DNA of 64,000 bases, from contig NC_063168.1 in the NCBI RefSeq assembly GCF_023159225.1, positions 64,831,398-64,895,397 on the forward strand, in the 5' to 3' direction. Origin of the DNA: Perognathus longimembris pacificus (lineage: Eukaryota; Chordata; Mammalia; Rodentia; Heteromyidae). Below the pieces are notes generated by a model. The model was not told the origin of the DNA and did not search any database. It saw only the letters and a program-made list of their open reading frames with translations. Every line of letters starts with the position of its first letter. Position 1 is the stretch's first letter. The position numbers and the translations under genes were made by a program. Shown in pieces: positions 46,565 to 57,959 of the stretch.

Positions 46565-46645
46565 TAGTGATATACTCAAGCATTCAGTGACTATTCTGGG
46601 CTAAGCACAGTGCAAGTCATTGTAGTATATTTAGTCAAATAAAGT
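46565..46645 (-). mobile_element. Possible MIR fragment
   Basis: 'attctgggctaagcacagtg' then 'caagtcattgtag' resembles the MIR 3' region in reverse complement. Short and weak. Confidence 0.4.
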
Positions 46646-47005
46646 AATGTCCTATCTGAAAAGCCAGTAATGATTTGTTCAGTAATACAGATATTTCACT
46701 GGAGCTTTGGTGAGATTCTTAGAGCATTAAGTCTGTGGCCTTTGTCTATTCTCTCCTTTCCATTTTAACTACCATTCTCTTTCTTCCTTATTTTCTTAGC
46801 TTTATTCTGTAGTGACTTAAAATAGTACAATGGGGAAATGAAAGGACAACGGGTGGCATAAAATGGACAAAGAAATCTAATTAAATAGAAACACACTACA
46901 ATCTAGACCTTTTCCTTTAGTGAATATTAAATTGTCGTTAGTTAATTTTAGTCCTTGAAATCGGCAGCACGTTTTCTAATGGTATATTGCACCACTTGAT
47001 AACTA
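46646..47005. other. Unannotated single-copy DNA
   Basis: No assignable feature. Confidence 0.5.
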
Positions 47006-47009
47006 CAAG

Positions 47010-47030
47010 CAGACAACTATAAGTTGTCTG
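47010..47030. repeat. Perfect 9-bp-arm inverted repeat
   Basis: CAGACAACT-ata-AGTTGTCTG, with outer AA/TT pairs extending after one mismatch. Could form a short hairpin or a dimeric protein site. No context supports an RNA function. Confidence 0.8.
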
Positions 47031-47089
47031 TTTGCCATTAAGAGAGAGAGAGAAACCTGCTGGGTGGGAAACCAGCTCTGCCCTACAGT

Positions 47090-47340
47090 GAACTGCCACT
47101 CACTGCTGACTCACCAGTGACAGTAACTTTGTCCAGCAGCATTGAAATTTGTGCAAATCCAAGCGGAAGGAATAAGCCTGAAATGCAAACAAGGGAATTT
47201 TCCTGTTCTGCCAAATAAATGACCCATAGTTTTTAGTCTTCCATTAGGAAAATACTTAGATTTTTTTCCAAAGTTCTGCTTCACATTTTCTCTCAAATTG
47301 AAAGTTACTGTCCTTCGGCAACTCATAAATTTGTCTAATT
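47090..47340. promoter_or_regulatory. Candidate conserved non-coding element
   Basis: A repeat-free patch of balanced composition with octamer-like 'aaatgcaaac' (about 47180) and TAAT-type motifs. Proposed only because it lacks repeats and is motif-rich; conservation not tested. Confidence 0.22.
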
Positions 47341-47344
47341 AAAT

Positions 47345-49345
47345 TTGTAGATATCTTAAAGAACTCAAACTAGTATCTGAACATCAGCAATATCTAAGTA
47401 CAACACAAATGTTTTCCTCAGCCAAGAACTACTGACTAATTCAAAAGTATTCAATGCTGTATAACTCTAAGCTATTAAAAGACAGGAAAGCTCTTGGTGC
47501 AAGGCCTGTAGTATTGGCATGGCTGATAGCAGTGATAAGCATTCAAGAAGGTTTTGCTCACACTTCTGAGAAGCATCTGCCAAAATGTCCTCAGCAAGAT
47601 CAGGCACATGATGTAGCCAAGAACAAACCCTACGGAGAATTTCTAATTGTGACAAATTTAAGGAAACAGGAGGTCCTGAAGGAAATGTGCGAGTAATGGA
47701 GAGATAAGAAAGCCAAAATATGTGATGCCACTGAATTTAGTTCATTTTCAACCATTCAATGGTTTTGAAAAAAATCACTGAATGATTGAAAATATCGAAT
47801 ACAAATTAAGAATCCCTTCAGAAAGCAGATTTGGAATAATGACAATAAGGAATCACAAACAAAAACAAGTGAAGGGTTTAGCCAAACAGAAAAGGGTACT
47901 ATCAGATTATTGGGAGTTTGGGAAGTAGAAAGAGTAAGAATGAGAAGTCATGCCAATTTATTTCATGGGATTTTTATTTAGGGAGAGAGAGACTTGAGAC
48001 TGTTAGATGTTTCAATTAGTACTTGGAATCCATTTTGTTATCTATAGATCTAGCATTTAAATCTTAATTCTAGCTCCTCTGTTTTAAGAAATGAAAGTTT
48101 CTTTTTAAACAACTCCTTTTCTTCAATTTTAAATGTGTTATTATGCCTTCAACCAATATTAGGTAGTTAATTTTTTAAAGAGATTGTCGGAAGAAGGAAA
48201 AAGAATCGAAGTATTAAGTTCTCTTGGGAGGAAGAAAACTATAGACTCAAGGACTCAGGTGAATGAATTAATCTTCCAAAAGGAAGACAGACTGTCTTAC
48301 ACTGTAGTTAGTATAAAAAGCAGAACAGGTATTCAGTATCTACATGTGTATCTTTGACACGAACAGATTTCCGATTTTAATGGCATCTGTTTTCTCAGAA
48401 ATAAAAAGTTGGATGATTAGCTTCAAATAGGCTGTAGAGTTTATAAGTAGAAGCCTTGGAGGATAGCCAAGATTGAAAATACCCACTCTAATGCCTGTGA
48501 GAAGACGTATACTGAGAAAAGGAGATTGACAAGTCTGGTGTGAGTATTTGATATTAGAGAAAATACATTGATCAGAATGACCAGTGTTCTGTGGGGGCAC
48601 TGGAGATTTCTCTGATTAGGCTACATTGTGCTGGACACAATGGAGGAAAGATCATGATGAACTTGGTGAAGAATTCACATTTGGTGTGGTGGGGGCAAGA
48701 GAACGATAATAGCCCACATGAAAAAATAAAAGGGTCTCAGAGATCTGCAAACTTGAAATCTTCTGAAAATCTCTAAGAATGTGGTTGAGAGAAGAATTTA
48801 AATTAGACATGTCATGGAAAAAGTACAAAGTAAAAAATAGAAATGATACTACTTAGAAGGAAGTTTGGGATTAAAAACAACTGGGAACCTCAGAAGAATA
48901 TGTTTATAACTTGAACTTGCCCAGGTTTTAAGATGCAGTGTTATGCCACTGTGAGTGGGTATATAAGAAGGTTTGTGCTAAAGTTTAGATGACCTACATT
49001 ATTCTTATTACCCTAACACAATCATTTAAAAAAATATATATTTTAAGAGAAATTAATGTATAAACCAATAAGTAATAGTTATGCCGTTACCTAAAATGTA
49101 GCCAAATGAGAATACCTCAGTAGTCCATAGACATTTGGAAAAAGAGTCTATTTGCCCACATATTTGAAAATTTTGTAAATAGCATAAATATTGAAGATTT
49201 GTAGCTTAACTGTAGTCTCACTCGTAGAACCAATATTCTTCGTGATGAGTTATGCTTTGTTTTAGTTGAATTGTTATAAATTTCAAATTAGTAGATTTCA
49301 TTGAGGGCAATCTAAGGTTAAAATATTGATTCCTTCATCCATTTC
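47345..49345. other. Unannotated single-copy DNA
   Basis: About 2 kb without recognised repeats. Frames up to 86 codons (48340-48600 minus; 47454-47696 plus) show no domains. Confidence 0.5.
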
Positions 49346-49560
49346 TTTTTCTTTTTTTTTTTTAGTTTTGCCAGTCCTGAGGCTTGAACTCAGGGCCTCA
49401 ACACTGTCCCTGGCTTCTTCTTGCTCAAGGCTAGCACCCTGCCACTAGAGCCACAGCGCCACTGCTGGTCTTTTTCTATATATGTGGTACTGAGTAATTG
49501 AACCCAGGGCTTCATGTATAAGAGGCAAGCACTCTACAACTAGGCTATATTCCCAACCCA
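49346..49560 (-). mobile_element. IDL-Geo dimeric SINE
   Basis: A T-rich tail, right monomer ('gccagtcctgaggcttgaac' onward), then the left ID-like monomer ending 'ctaggctatattcccaac'. More mutated than its neighbour at 49.75 kb, and its duplication is no longer clear. Confidence 0.92.
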
Positions 49561-49740
49561 GAAAATTGTCTTTTGTTTCTGTTTTAAAATTGTGTTTTCC
49601 ATTTTGTTACTGTCCACACCCACGTATTTCAACTGTCCTTCTGGCCCTTACATCAAAGTGGCCAATACACTAATTTACTGATGATACTTAAATATATGTA
49701 GACGTTACACCACTTGAGAGCTATTTTAGAATTCTGCATT

Positions 49741-49977
49741 TGGCATCTCATTCTTTTTTTTTTTTTTTGGCCAGTCCTGGGGCTTGGACTCAGGGCCTGA
49801 GCACTGTCCCTGGCTTCTTTTTGCTCAAGGCTAGCACTCTGCCACTTGAGTCACAGCGCCACTTCTGGCTGTTTTCTGTATATGTGGTGCTGGGGAACCG
49901 AACCCAGGGCCTCACATAAACGAGGCAAGCACTTTGCCACTAGGCCATATCCCCAGCCCCATTGGCATCTCATTCTT
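49741..49977 (-). mobile_element. IDL-Geo dimeric SINE, full length, with perfect target-site duplication
   Basis: A T-run from 49754, 'ggccagtcctggggcttgga' (right monomer), then the left monomer ending 'aggccatatccccagcccc' at 49960. The 15-bp duplication 'tggcatctcattctt' is perfect at 49741-49755 and 49963-49977. Young insertion, same strand as the copy about 180 bp away. Confidence 0.96.
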
Positions 49978-50440
49978 AAAAAAATGCATAATAGATGAAT
50001 AATTTACAGAAAAAATTGTGACCTTTTCAGATAATTCTTGAAGGAAAAAAATTTTCTTTATAAATTTATGAATTCACCTCTCTAAATGTGCTGTTTCTAA
50101 AACTCACCTGAAGTAGAAATTTGAAACTTAAGCAACTACCAAAAATCATGGAACCAAAACAAAGAAGGAATGGCTTAGAAGAGCTCTTCAACCTAAGGGA
50201 AAACAATACATTCTATTAAATCCTGAGATCAGGTGTGGAAAAGAGTCTAGTATAGCACATTGGATTTCTAGGACAACACTATCATCTATTAGGGAGACTA
50301 AACCAGTTGTATCTTGTGGATAAATGATGCTTCTCTCTCAAAGGCTTCTCAATGAATAATATCATAATTACCCAACTCCCTGTTAATATACAATTTAAAC
50401 TTGAGAATCAAGAAACTTACTCATATAACACCATGTATGA
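49978..50440. other. Unannotated single-copy DNA
   Basis: No assignable feature. Confidence 0.5.
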
Positions 50441-50445
50441 GTTAA

Positions 50446-50696
50446 CTTTTGATTTGATTTGATTTGATTTTAGGTTGGCCATAGGACTTGAACTCAGGGC
50501 CTGGGTGCTCTCCCTGAGCATGTTTTCCTCAGGGTTAACACTCTGCCACTTGAGGCACAGCACCACTTCCCGTGTTCTGGTGGTTAATTGGACCATGAGA
50601 GTCTCCTGGACTTTTCTGCCCAGGTTGGCTTCAGACTGTGATCCCTAGCTCCTCATGAGTGGCTAGGAATACAGGAGTGAGCCACTGGTGCCTGAC
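50446..50696 (-). mobile_element. Dimeric SINE (7SL/B1-like plus Geo) with (TCAAA)n tail
   Basis: The tail is a TTTGA pentamer array (50448-50471) in plus-strand reading. Next come the right monomer ('ggacttgaactcagggcctg', 'actctgccacttgaggcaca'), the link 'gtggttaattggacc', and the 7SL half ending 'caggagtgagccactggtgc'. Confidence 0.92.
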
Positions 50697-50699
50697 AAG

Positions 50700-51015
50700 T
50701 TCAATTATTTTTTTTAAATAAATCTTGAAACAGTAACTTTAGGAGACACAGAAAAAGCAGAAAAATAATCAGATTTATAAATGCCTAAATTAAAATTTTT
50801 GTGAGTATAACCTTCTTAGACAGAAAGTTAGACAGAAATAAGGAACAACTTCCAAAACCCTCTTATATAAAAGAAAGTAGAAATAAAGTATAAAGTACTC
50901 AGGGCAAAGATGAGCTATATATTCAATTCAAATGCCAATAAAATCTTGATTGAAACTATAGACAGAAAAGGTATTTCACTGAAAGGAACTTAGTGTGTAA
51001 TCCTTTCCTAAGTAT
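50700..51015. other. Unannotated spacer
   Basis: AT-rich; nothing assignable. Confidence 0.5.
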
Positions 51016-51017
51016 CT

Positions 51018-51150
51018 GAATCTATCTGAATATCTGAATCTATCTATCTATCTATCTATTTATCTATCTATCTATCTAGAAATTTTCTCTTTAAAGTTGC
51101 AAATATGTATATATCCATATTACATATGCATATATATATACATATATATA
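51018..51150. repeat. (TATC)n tetranucleotide followed by (TA)n run
   Basis: About a dozen TATC units with one TATT interruption (51038-51079), preceded by three 'ctgaatctat'-like units and followed by TATATACATA-type sequence. Confidence 0.88.
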
Positions 51151-51154
51151 TATA

Positions 51155-52235
51155 CATGTTTGTTTCCCTAAGTGTATGAAGGTGTATGAATGGAAATACA
51201 TAATTCTACACTAATGAATGATATAATTCTACAATGTACAGCTTAAGTTGAACCATCTCTGAAAGCAATCTATTTACCTCATTCATTCATTCATTTTTAC
51301 CCCATTCACTCAGTATAAGAGCCTGAATTCTGGGCCTCAGGGACCCTCTCCATTCCCAGGTTCCTGACATTTAGGATATCTCCAATGCTCTTGGTCCAAA
51401 TAAAACACAGGCTCATGTTAGGAGAGAATGGGAACTTTGGTCGTCACAAGGATTGGAGTTTTCTTTCTGGCTCAACTCCTTGCTCCATCTTACTTCCAGA
51501 CACACAATCAGCACAGGACCCCAAAGAACGCTAACTGACTCAGTTCTGCACATATACTCCCTTCTAATGGAAAATAATCCTTTGGAAGCCACATCCCACT
51601 GGTAGCATACTTGTGTGCACATATATGTGGGTGCACACCAGGACATGTGGACTCTGCCAATTTTACTTTTCATTTTCATAATTTCTCACAGGTATATTGT
51701 TTCAGTGAATGCCAATTTCCTGACCCAACATCAAAAAGAGGGTTTCAATCAGAATGTGATACACCAATGAATAATCATAAATAAAGCAATAAGCATGGAT
51801 CTGCAGACACAAAATTTCTCAATGTTATAGAATGTCTGAATACCTAGCATGAAGTGTCCACCTAACCTTCGCATTTGTGACAGATTCCATTTTATGTTAC
51901 TCTGATTCGAATAGCTTCTGAAGTCCAAATTAATTTTCTTCCAATATGTAGTATCTATTGTATTCCTAAAGAGTTAAAACTTTTGAGAAGAATAAAGCCA
52001 TAACAAAATAGAAGTAATCAACAAACTCTTACAGACTTCTAAAACACTGATTCACACAGGATTTCACACAAAACTCCCATTAATGCTAATGAAATTGGGT
52101 AAGTTTCAGGCTGAAACTCTCCCATACATTGATAGGTGAATAGTTCCCTGAGGTACTTACTTAGATGAGGGAACTTAATTTTCTCTCCACTAATCCTCTC
52201 TGGATGAAAAATAAGAAATCATGCTTCACAAATTA
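51155..52235. other. Unannotated single-copy DNA
   Basis: Short (ATTC)n at about 51282-51294. An 88-codon minus frame (51413-51679) has no recognised domain. Confidence 0.5.
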
Positions 52236-52239
52236 GATT

Positions 52240-52600
52240 TCTTTTTTAAAGTACTTTGGCGCAAATTCAGAACCATTGGGGTGAATTAATCAGAAGCCGT
52301 GCTGGGATATTGACCAGGTCATTTTTAACCAGTCAAACTATCTTCCACTTGGATGGATACCAGTTGGTTTAAATTTTTAAGACGTCTGCTTTTCTTGGGC
52401 TTTGCAACTAATCCATTTCCTCTAGATTCTGGGGGTGGGTGGGGAGGGGAAGTGTGCAATTATGTGCAAGAACTAGTTCCAGAGAAATAGAAATTCCTGA
52501 TTGCTTTACTATGATTTGAAGAGTTCAATCACTGATTTAATTAGCTGCCTAGGGAAGGCGAGATCCTGGAAAGTTGAGTGAGAAACAATATAAGGTTATT
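52240..52600. promoter_or_regulatory. Candidate conserved non-coding element
   Basis: A repeat-free, motif-rich patch: 'tttggcgcaaa' (E2F-like, 52255-52265), 'ggtgaattaatcag', a G-rich run at 52430-52451, and 'gatttaattagctgcc'. Proposed from composition only. Confidence 0.25.
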
Positions 52601-52604
52601 CAAA

Positions 52605-53680
52605 GGCTTATTCAACATGATAGTACAGGTATAATTAAATTTCTGGGGCAGATGTGCCTTGTGTGGTTGAGAGGAAAATAGCAACTTTCAATTGCATGTC
52701 AGTGTTTTGGTTTAATAATCATTATGAAAATATGACTTAGTTGTGTACAATTATTAACTCATGTAAAATACTTTTCTTCTCTGTTAATTTCTCATTTATG
52801 GAACCTTCCTACAATATATGTAAGCCTATGATTATTGTGAAGTAAGGCTCCATTTACTTAGTTATCACAGAGGAAAAGGAGAAAGTCTCACAAAAACAGT
52901 GTGAAACCAAATTTTACATAAGATAAATACAAACATGTTGGCCTAAAATTGATAATGAACAGTGAGACAGTATGGAAAGATTCTTAAATCTCATTTAGGC
53001 CAAATTTTCTTTTTTACAACTATTATATCTGAGCCATAAAATGAGAATAGTCTGAGGTTTATCACCAGGGTCATTATGTCAAAAGAATGGTAGTGATATC
53101 TAGAAAGTATCTTAAATAGAGATAGCTCCCCAAATAATCAAAATATATCTTTGATTAAATTATGCATGAATGTGTAAATAGCCGTTATTATGCACTGCTC
53201 TTAGAGAAGTATATAGTGCTTTCATTTTGATTAAAGCTAGAATTACTTTTCGGCATCTGCAGATATATTCTGGCTAATTGTGTGGTTTTAAACAAACAAA
53301 AGAAACATGTCTAATTTACTGGCCATTAAGAATTAGTGCCATGTCATAGGGTATTTTAGTACAGGCTGGCTTAAAATTCACTACTGAAGTTGGCATTCTC
53401 AGTAACTGATAGAATGAGTAAGTGCAAAGGGAAGAAAACACTAGAAGTATATCTACATACTTGACTCCATGGGCATTTATATGGCAAAGAGCAGAGACTC
53501 TGACACCTGCAGTTCACACATTCTTTTGTCTTGAGCCCTTACACCATTCACCAAGATAGACCCCATTCTGTGACATAAATGTTCTCAAAAGACTCAGAAG
53601 TACACACATCTAAATCTACTTGAATAAGCTTCAAATTACTGGAAGTGGTTGAAAAGATTCAAATCATTTAGAAAATTCAA
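52605..53680. other. Unannotated single-copy DNA
   Basis: No transposon recognised. The part at 53160-53310 is repeat-free with several TAAT and octamer-like motifs and could be another conserved patch. Confidence 0.45.
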
Positions 53681-53681
53681 C

Positions 53682-53685
<4 letters not shown>

Positions 53686-53740
<55 letters not shown>
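53686..53740. repeat. (TG)n microsatellite at a SINE tail
   Basis: A pure TG array of about 27 units directly abuts the 3' (tail) side of the minus-strand SINE, so it probably arose within that tail. Confidence 0.97.
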
Positions 53741-53742
<2 letters not shown>

Positions 53743-53970
53743 GACCTTGGGCTCGAAAACAGGCCTGGGCATTGTCCTGGAGATTTTGTGCTCAAGAATA
53801 GAGCTGTATCACTTTTTCCATAGCTCCACTTCTGGCTATTGGGGTGGTTAATTGGAGATGAGAGTTTCACAGCCTTTTTTTTTTTCTTTTTAGCCTGGGC
53901 TGGTTTTGAACCACACTCCTCAGATCTCAGCATGTTGAGTATTTAGGATTACAGGAGTGTGCACCTGGGT
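53741..53970 (-). mobile_element. Dimeric SINE (7SL/B1-like plus Geo)
   Basis: Plus-strand reading: 'ttgggctcgaaaacaggcct', 'gctccacttctggctatt', link 'gtggttaattggagatgaga', a T-run (53877-53891), then the 7SL half ('agcctgggctggttttgaac', 'gatctcagcatgttgagta', 'aggattacaggagtgt'). Confidence 0.9.
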
Positions 53971-54109
53971 AGAAATACACTTTTAAATAAACTCTGTGTC
54001 AATGATGAGAAAAGCGAAATTTGGTGATAGTATGAATCAATCAACACTGTAAGCACAACATGTAAATGTTTAGGAGATGTAGGTTAAGTAGCACAAAAAC
54101 ATACAGTGT

Positions 54110-54560
54110 TAGAAACAAAAAGGAAATATTTCAAATATGTCTTTGGAGATTCAACTTAGGTAACTAGAAAAAGAAAAGTAAGTAAATTGAAAAGGAATAA
54201 AAAGAAAGGAAATAATAAGGATAATATCAGAAATCAGAAAATATTAAAACACACAGGAAATGGAGAAAACCAGTAAGAATCAAAATTGGTCTTTTGAAAT
54301 GATCAATAATAAAATTGAGAAGCTTCTCTGGAGACTATGAACAAAACAGACATTACTAGCTGTCAATATCGAGCATAGAAGAGGGAAAATAAATTCAGAT
54401 CTTATAAGTATTAAAATTATTAAGGAATATTATGAACAATATTTTGTCTAGACAGTTGCTCTAAAAGATACACAAAAAGGGAATTCACTGTGAATAAAAT
54501 ATATCTGAATATACAAGACTTTATAAAATGTACTGATCAATTCATCAAAATAAATAAAAT
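54110..54560 (+). pseudogene. L1 ORF2 relic (endonuclease/RT linker region)
   Basis: Blocks typical of L1 ORF2 DNA occur in order: 'taactagaaaaagaaaagta', 'gaaaggaaataataaggata', 'tggagaaaaccagtaagaat', 'ttggtcttttgaaatgatca', 'ataaaattgagaagcttct', 'aggaatattatgaacaatat'. All reading frames are interrupted, so no protein is made. It is a fragment of an old L1 lacking both ends. Confidence 0.85.
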
Positions 54561-54564
54561 GCAG

Positions 54565-55180
54565 TATAATTATCATTAATGATAATTTTGAAAAATATTG
54601 CCTTTATTTAGTTGTTTAGTGCCTGTACTCCAGTCCACCTTTATCTTGTGATATCATAAATTACACAGAGGTGCTTAGAGTCTAATTTCTCTATACTTGT
54701 AGGAGTATGTTCATATGTGCTCCCATCGGATGTTGGCTTAAGAAATCTTGTACATTTAATTTGTTTTGACTTTCAGAAAAATTTTATCTAAAACAAACAA
54801 GCGAAGCTTTTGGATATAAGAAATAGAGTTGAAACTCATTCCTCCTGTCTGAGATTTGCTATGAATATTGAGGTACTTGATTTTCCCTACTTTATTTGAA
54901 GTTTAGAAATCTGACTACCTTGCATGAAAGCTACAGCATCTACATGGACTGAAATTTGGGGGGAGGTTTGAAATGATCCCATTACATTTTTTGCCAGCTC
55001 ATAGCTATAGGCTTTGTTTATAGTTAATCACATGTAAGATGAAAAGGCTTTCTATGTGAGCATTAAGTTATCATTAGATGATTGTCATCCAATAGATACA
55101 GAAAGAGAAGAAATATGTAGTATAAGAGTGTTTTAACCAGTATGAGAGGTAACAACAGGAAGATTATGATCTATTTCACA
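54565..55180. other. Unannotated single-copy DNA
   Basis: No assignable feature. Confidence 0.5.
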
Positions 55181-55189
55181 CTTACATGT

Positions 55190-55320
55190 GCCTGTATGGT
55201 AAGCAATTTTCATTCATTTCTTAAATTAATCTCCATAACATCATTAAGAAATAAGTATGGTACTCATTTTATCAAATGAATATTGATACTATACATTGAA
55301 AAGTATCTGCTGAATAAATT
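55190..55320 (-). mobile_element. Possible MIR fragment
   Basis: 'tcattcatttcttaaattaa', 'tctccataacatcattaaga' and 'ataagtatggtactcatttt' resemble the reverse complement of the MIR 3' half. Weak. Confidence 0.4.
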
Positions 55321-55539
55321 AGTCAAATTTAACAGGAGAAAAATATCACCCAGTTCTCGTATTGAATAACAGAAAGTTCTACAATCAATTTTGTATTGTA
55401 GGTGGGATTTAAAGTGGAAAAGTTAAGTTATTAAGTAATTTAAAATATTTATCAGGAGCTTTTAAAACTGCTTTATAGTTTGGTAAAGTCTGTGTGAGTT
55501 TACAAACACATTCTAAGAGAAGATAGTCTAAAAGAATAA

Positions 55540-55760
55540 GTAAGGGTAAACCAATGCAACATCAATACTCACAAGACAATGTTGGAAATTAGCTGTACAT
55601 CTGGGGTTGGGGAGGACTGGGGGAGAGGGAAAGAGGGAGAAAAATGAGAGAGGGGGTAACAGTATGACAAGAAATGTACTCACTACCTTACATACGTAAC
55701 TGTAACCCCTCTGCACATCACCTTGACAATAAAGTTAAAGAAAGAATAAATAAGCCATAG
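55540..55760 (+). mobile_element. L1 3'-UTR fragment
   Basis: 'accaatgcaacatcaatact', 'cacaagacaatgttggaaat', a G/A-rich block, 'cactaccttacatacgtaac', 'tgtaacccctctgcacatca', 'ccttgacaataaag' and an A-rich tail. It shares every block with the copies at 57.6 and 62.7 kb. 5' truncation differs among them, as expected for L1. Confidence 0.82.
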
Positions 55761-55764
55761 GAAA

Positions 55765-57550
55765 AAAAGACATAATTTGTAATAACTTGATTATTGTCAC
55801 AACAGTAAATTGGAAAAATAAATTTCAAATAAAATGAATTTTAAGTCTGTGATACTGTTCAGTTAAGTATACTATATACGGATATATGCATGTACCAATG
55901 AATAAAATGCCTATTATTCCCTTCTTCAAACTGATTAAGCCATGATGTACAAACCATAATAAAATTGGCCTAAAAATTTGCTTCTAACATTACCTACAAC
56001 GTAAGTTATATTCTTGGAAAAGTGAATCATGCGGTATCTGGAATGCATCTGCGGCAAGCCCCTTCACTCCTCCATTTCTCTTTATCAGAATGGATTGCTC
56101 ATCCTTCCAGACTTGCCTTAGGCCAATTCATCCTTTGAGGTAAAACCCAAGAATTCACTTTCTGGAAAATCTTTCTTGTCTTCCTCCCAAGTATATGTAG
56201 GTTTTCTCCTAATCGTTATGTCCTGCATTCTGAGGAGGTATATTCCAACGGGCACGTCTAGAGCTGGCATCGGGGAGCCTTCGACTTTTTCTTCATACTC
56301 TCAACACCTCTGTAGCACTGAGCCTGCAGGAGGCGTCATTAAGCTCACAGGGATTAGACCTGTGTGATCTGAAAAGCAATTACTGTTTGTATTGGCCTAG
56401 AGGTGGTGTCAGCCCTCCTTTCCTACTTTTGTATCAAGTCATACTAGTTTTATATTATTTTCATAGGAATAAAAACATAGGAATTCAAGCAACATGAAAC
56501 ATGAAACCATTACTTTTTAAATGTCTATCTACACATTTTGTCACTCTCCCAAATGTTTCAGTTGCCTACAGAATTGATTAAGGTATATTCCATGAAAAAC
56601 ATTAAGTGTTCATTTGATGGATTTGTTCAACATTATAGAACAATTTTATGTTCAATAAAAAAATCTACATATGTCTGCACAAAACTAACTGAAATGTCAC
56701 TAGAAACTGTATCACCATCAAAACTTTAAATCACCTAGTCAAAGGGAAAGTATAAGTATTGATATGAGAAAGTATGTACAGCTGAAATAAAACTCACGCA
56801 GTTTACAAGAATATCTAGCTGGACTAAGAATGAAAACTCAGGAAGTATATAATTAACAAATGCAGATATTCCATGTATTTATCTAGGAGATGTTGTTTCA
56901 TAATTACACAGTTTGTGTGCATTTTTTCTTCAGCATAGACACATAGCACTATTTTAAATCCTTAATTTTATTGTTACTTCTAATATAAAATAAATAATAG
57001 TTTGAAATCATTTGAAATTTCTTGAAGACCTTTGAGTAATCTTTGATTTATCACACACCATCCAAGACAGATGAGAAGCTGTCATTTGGCTTAAGTGAAA
57101 ATCTGGTTTATAGAATAAATACCAATTAATGGATTGGTAGATATTAAAAACGTTCGATGTCAACTAACCCTTGCAGAAATATCGAATGACATTATTCTCT
57201 CAAAATACCAACAATAGGACACCAAATCATACATTTTAACATCTTGAGGCCAAAAATGTATTTTACTACATATTTGTTGTGATATTTTTAGGGATTTCTT
57301 ACAAGAGAAAGCCAGTCTACAAAAGGTAAATAAGTTAAATCACTGTCATGATGACTAAGCATAGACTGGAATATCTTTGATCCTGAACAGATATTAGGAA
57401 ATCACCAAGCTGCCACAGGAAGCAGAGAATCACAGTAGCTTACTTCCTACGTATATATGACCTTATAATAGGTTGCTAATCAAAATAAACTATAAGATAT
57501 AGAAAAAAGAAGGATTTTTTTCTTAGTTTTCTATACATAGTTATTTCTTC
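55765..57550. other. Unannotated single-copy DNA
   Basis: The part 56060-56370 is less AT-rich and loosely resembles old L2 in reverse complement, but I cannot anchor it. A 63-codon frame there is unrecognised. Confidence 0.45.
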
Positions 57551-57559
57551 TTTCACCCC

Positions 57560-57880
57560 CTGCCCCCGTTCAACCCCTATTGTCACTGTTTATGATTTTG
57601 GTAAACTTTGTATTATTTATAAGGCTATCTGATTTGGGGGTGGAAAGGAGAATCATAGAAATGGTGAGACAAAGGACAAAGGATGAACCAATGCAACAAT
57701 GCTACTCACAAGACAATAAGTTGGAAATGAACTTTACAACTTGGTGGGGGAGCAGAGTCAAGTGGGGAGGGGAAGAGGGAGAAAATAAAGGAGGAGGTAA
57801 CACTGTTTGAAAAGAAATATACTCATTACCTTATTTATGTAACTGTAACCCCTCAGTACATCACATTTACAATAATAATA
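57560..57880 (+). mobile_element. L1 3'-UTR fragment
   Basis: 'cccctattgtcactgtttat', 'gattttggtaaactttgta', 'accaatgcaacaatgctact', 'acaagacaataagttggaaa', 'taactgtaacccctcagtac' and a terminal ACAATAATAATAA. It extends further 5' than the 55.5-kb copy and matches 62.66 kb. Confidence 0.82.
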
Positions 57881-57955
57881 ATGAGTATATAAATATACAA
57901 ACATATAAATAATATATATTTATATATAAATAATAATAATAAATTTTACAGATAA
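57881..57955. repeat. (TA)n/(TAA)n run at an L1 tail
   Basis: A nearly pure A/T tract follows directly from the L1 3' end, a decayed poly(A) tail. Confidence 0.75.
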
Positions 57956-57959
57956 AGAG

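Noticed and set aside
51038..51079. CRISPR-like regularly spaced repeat
   Set aside because: Simple TATC tetranucleotide units with no spacers; host is a mammal.
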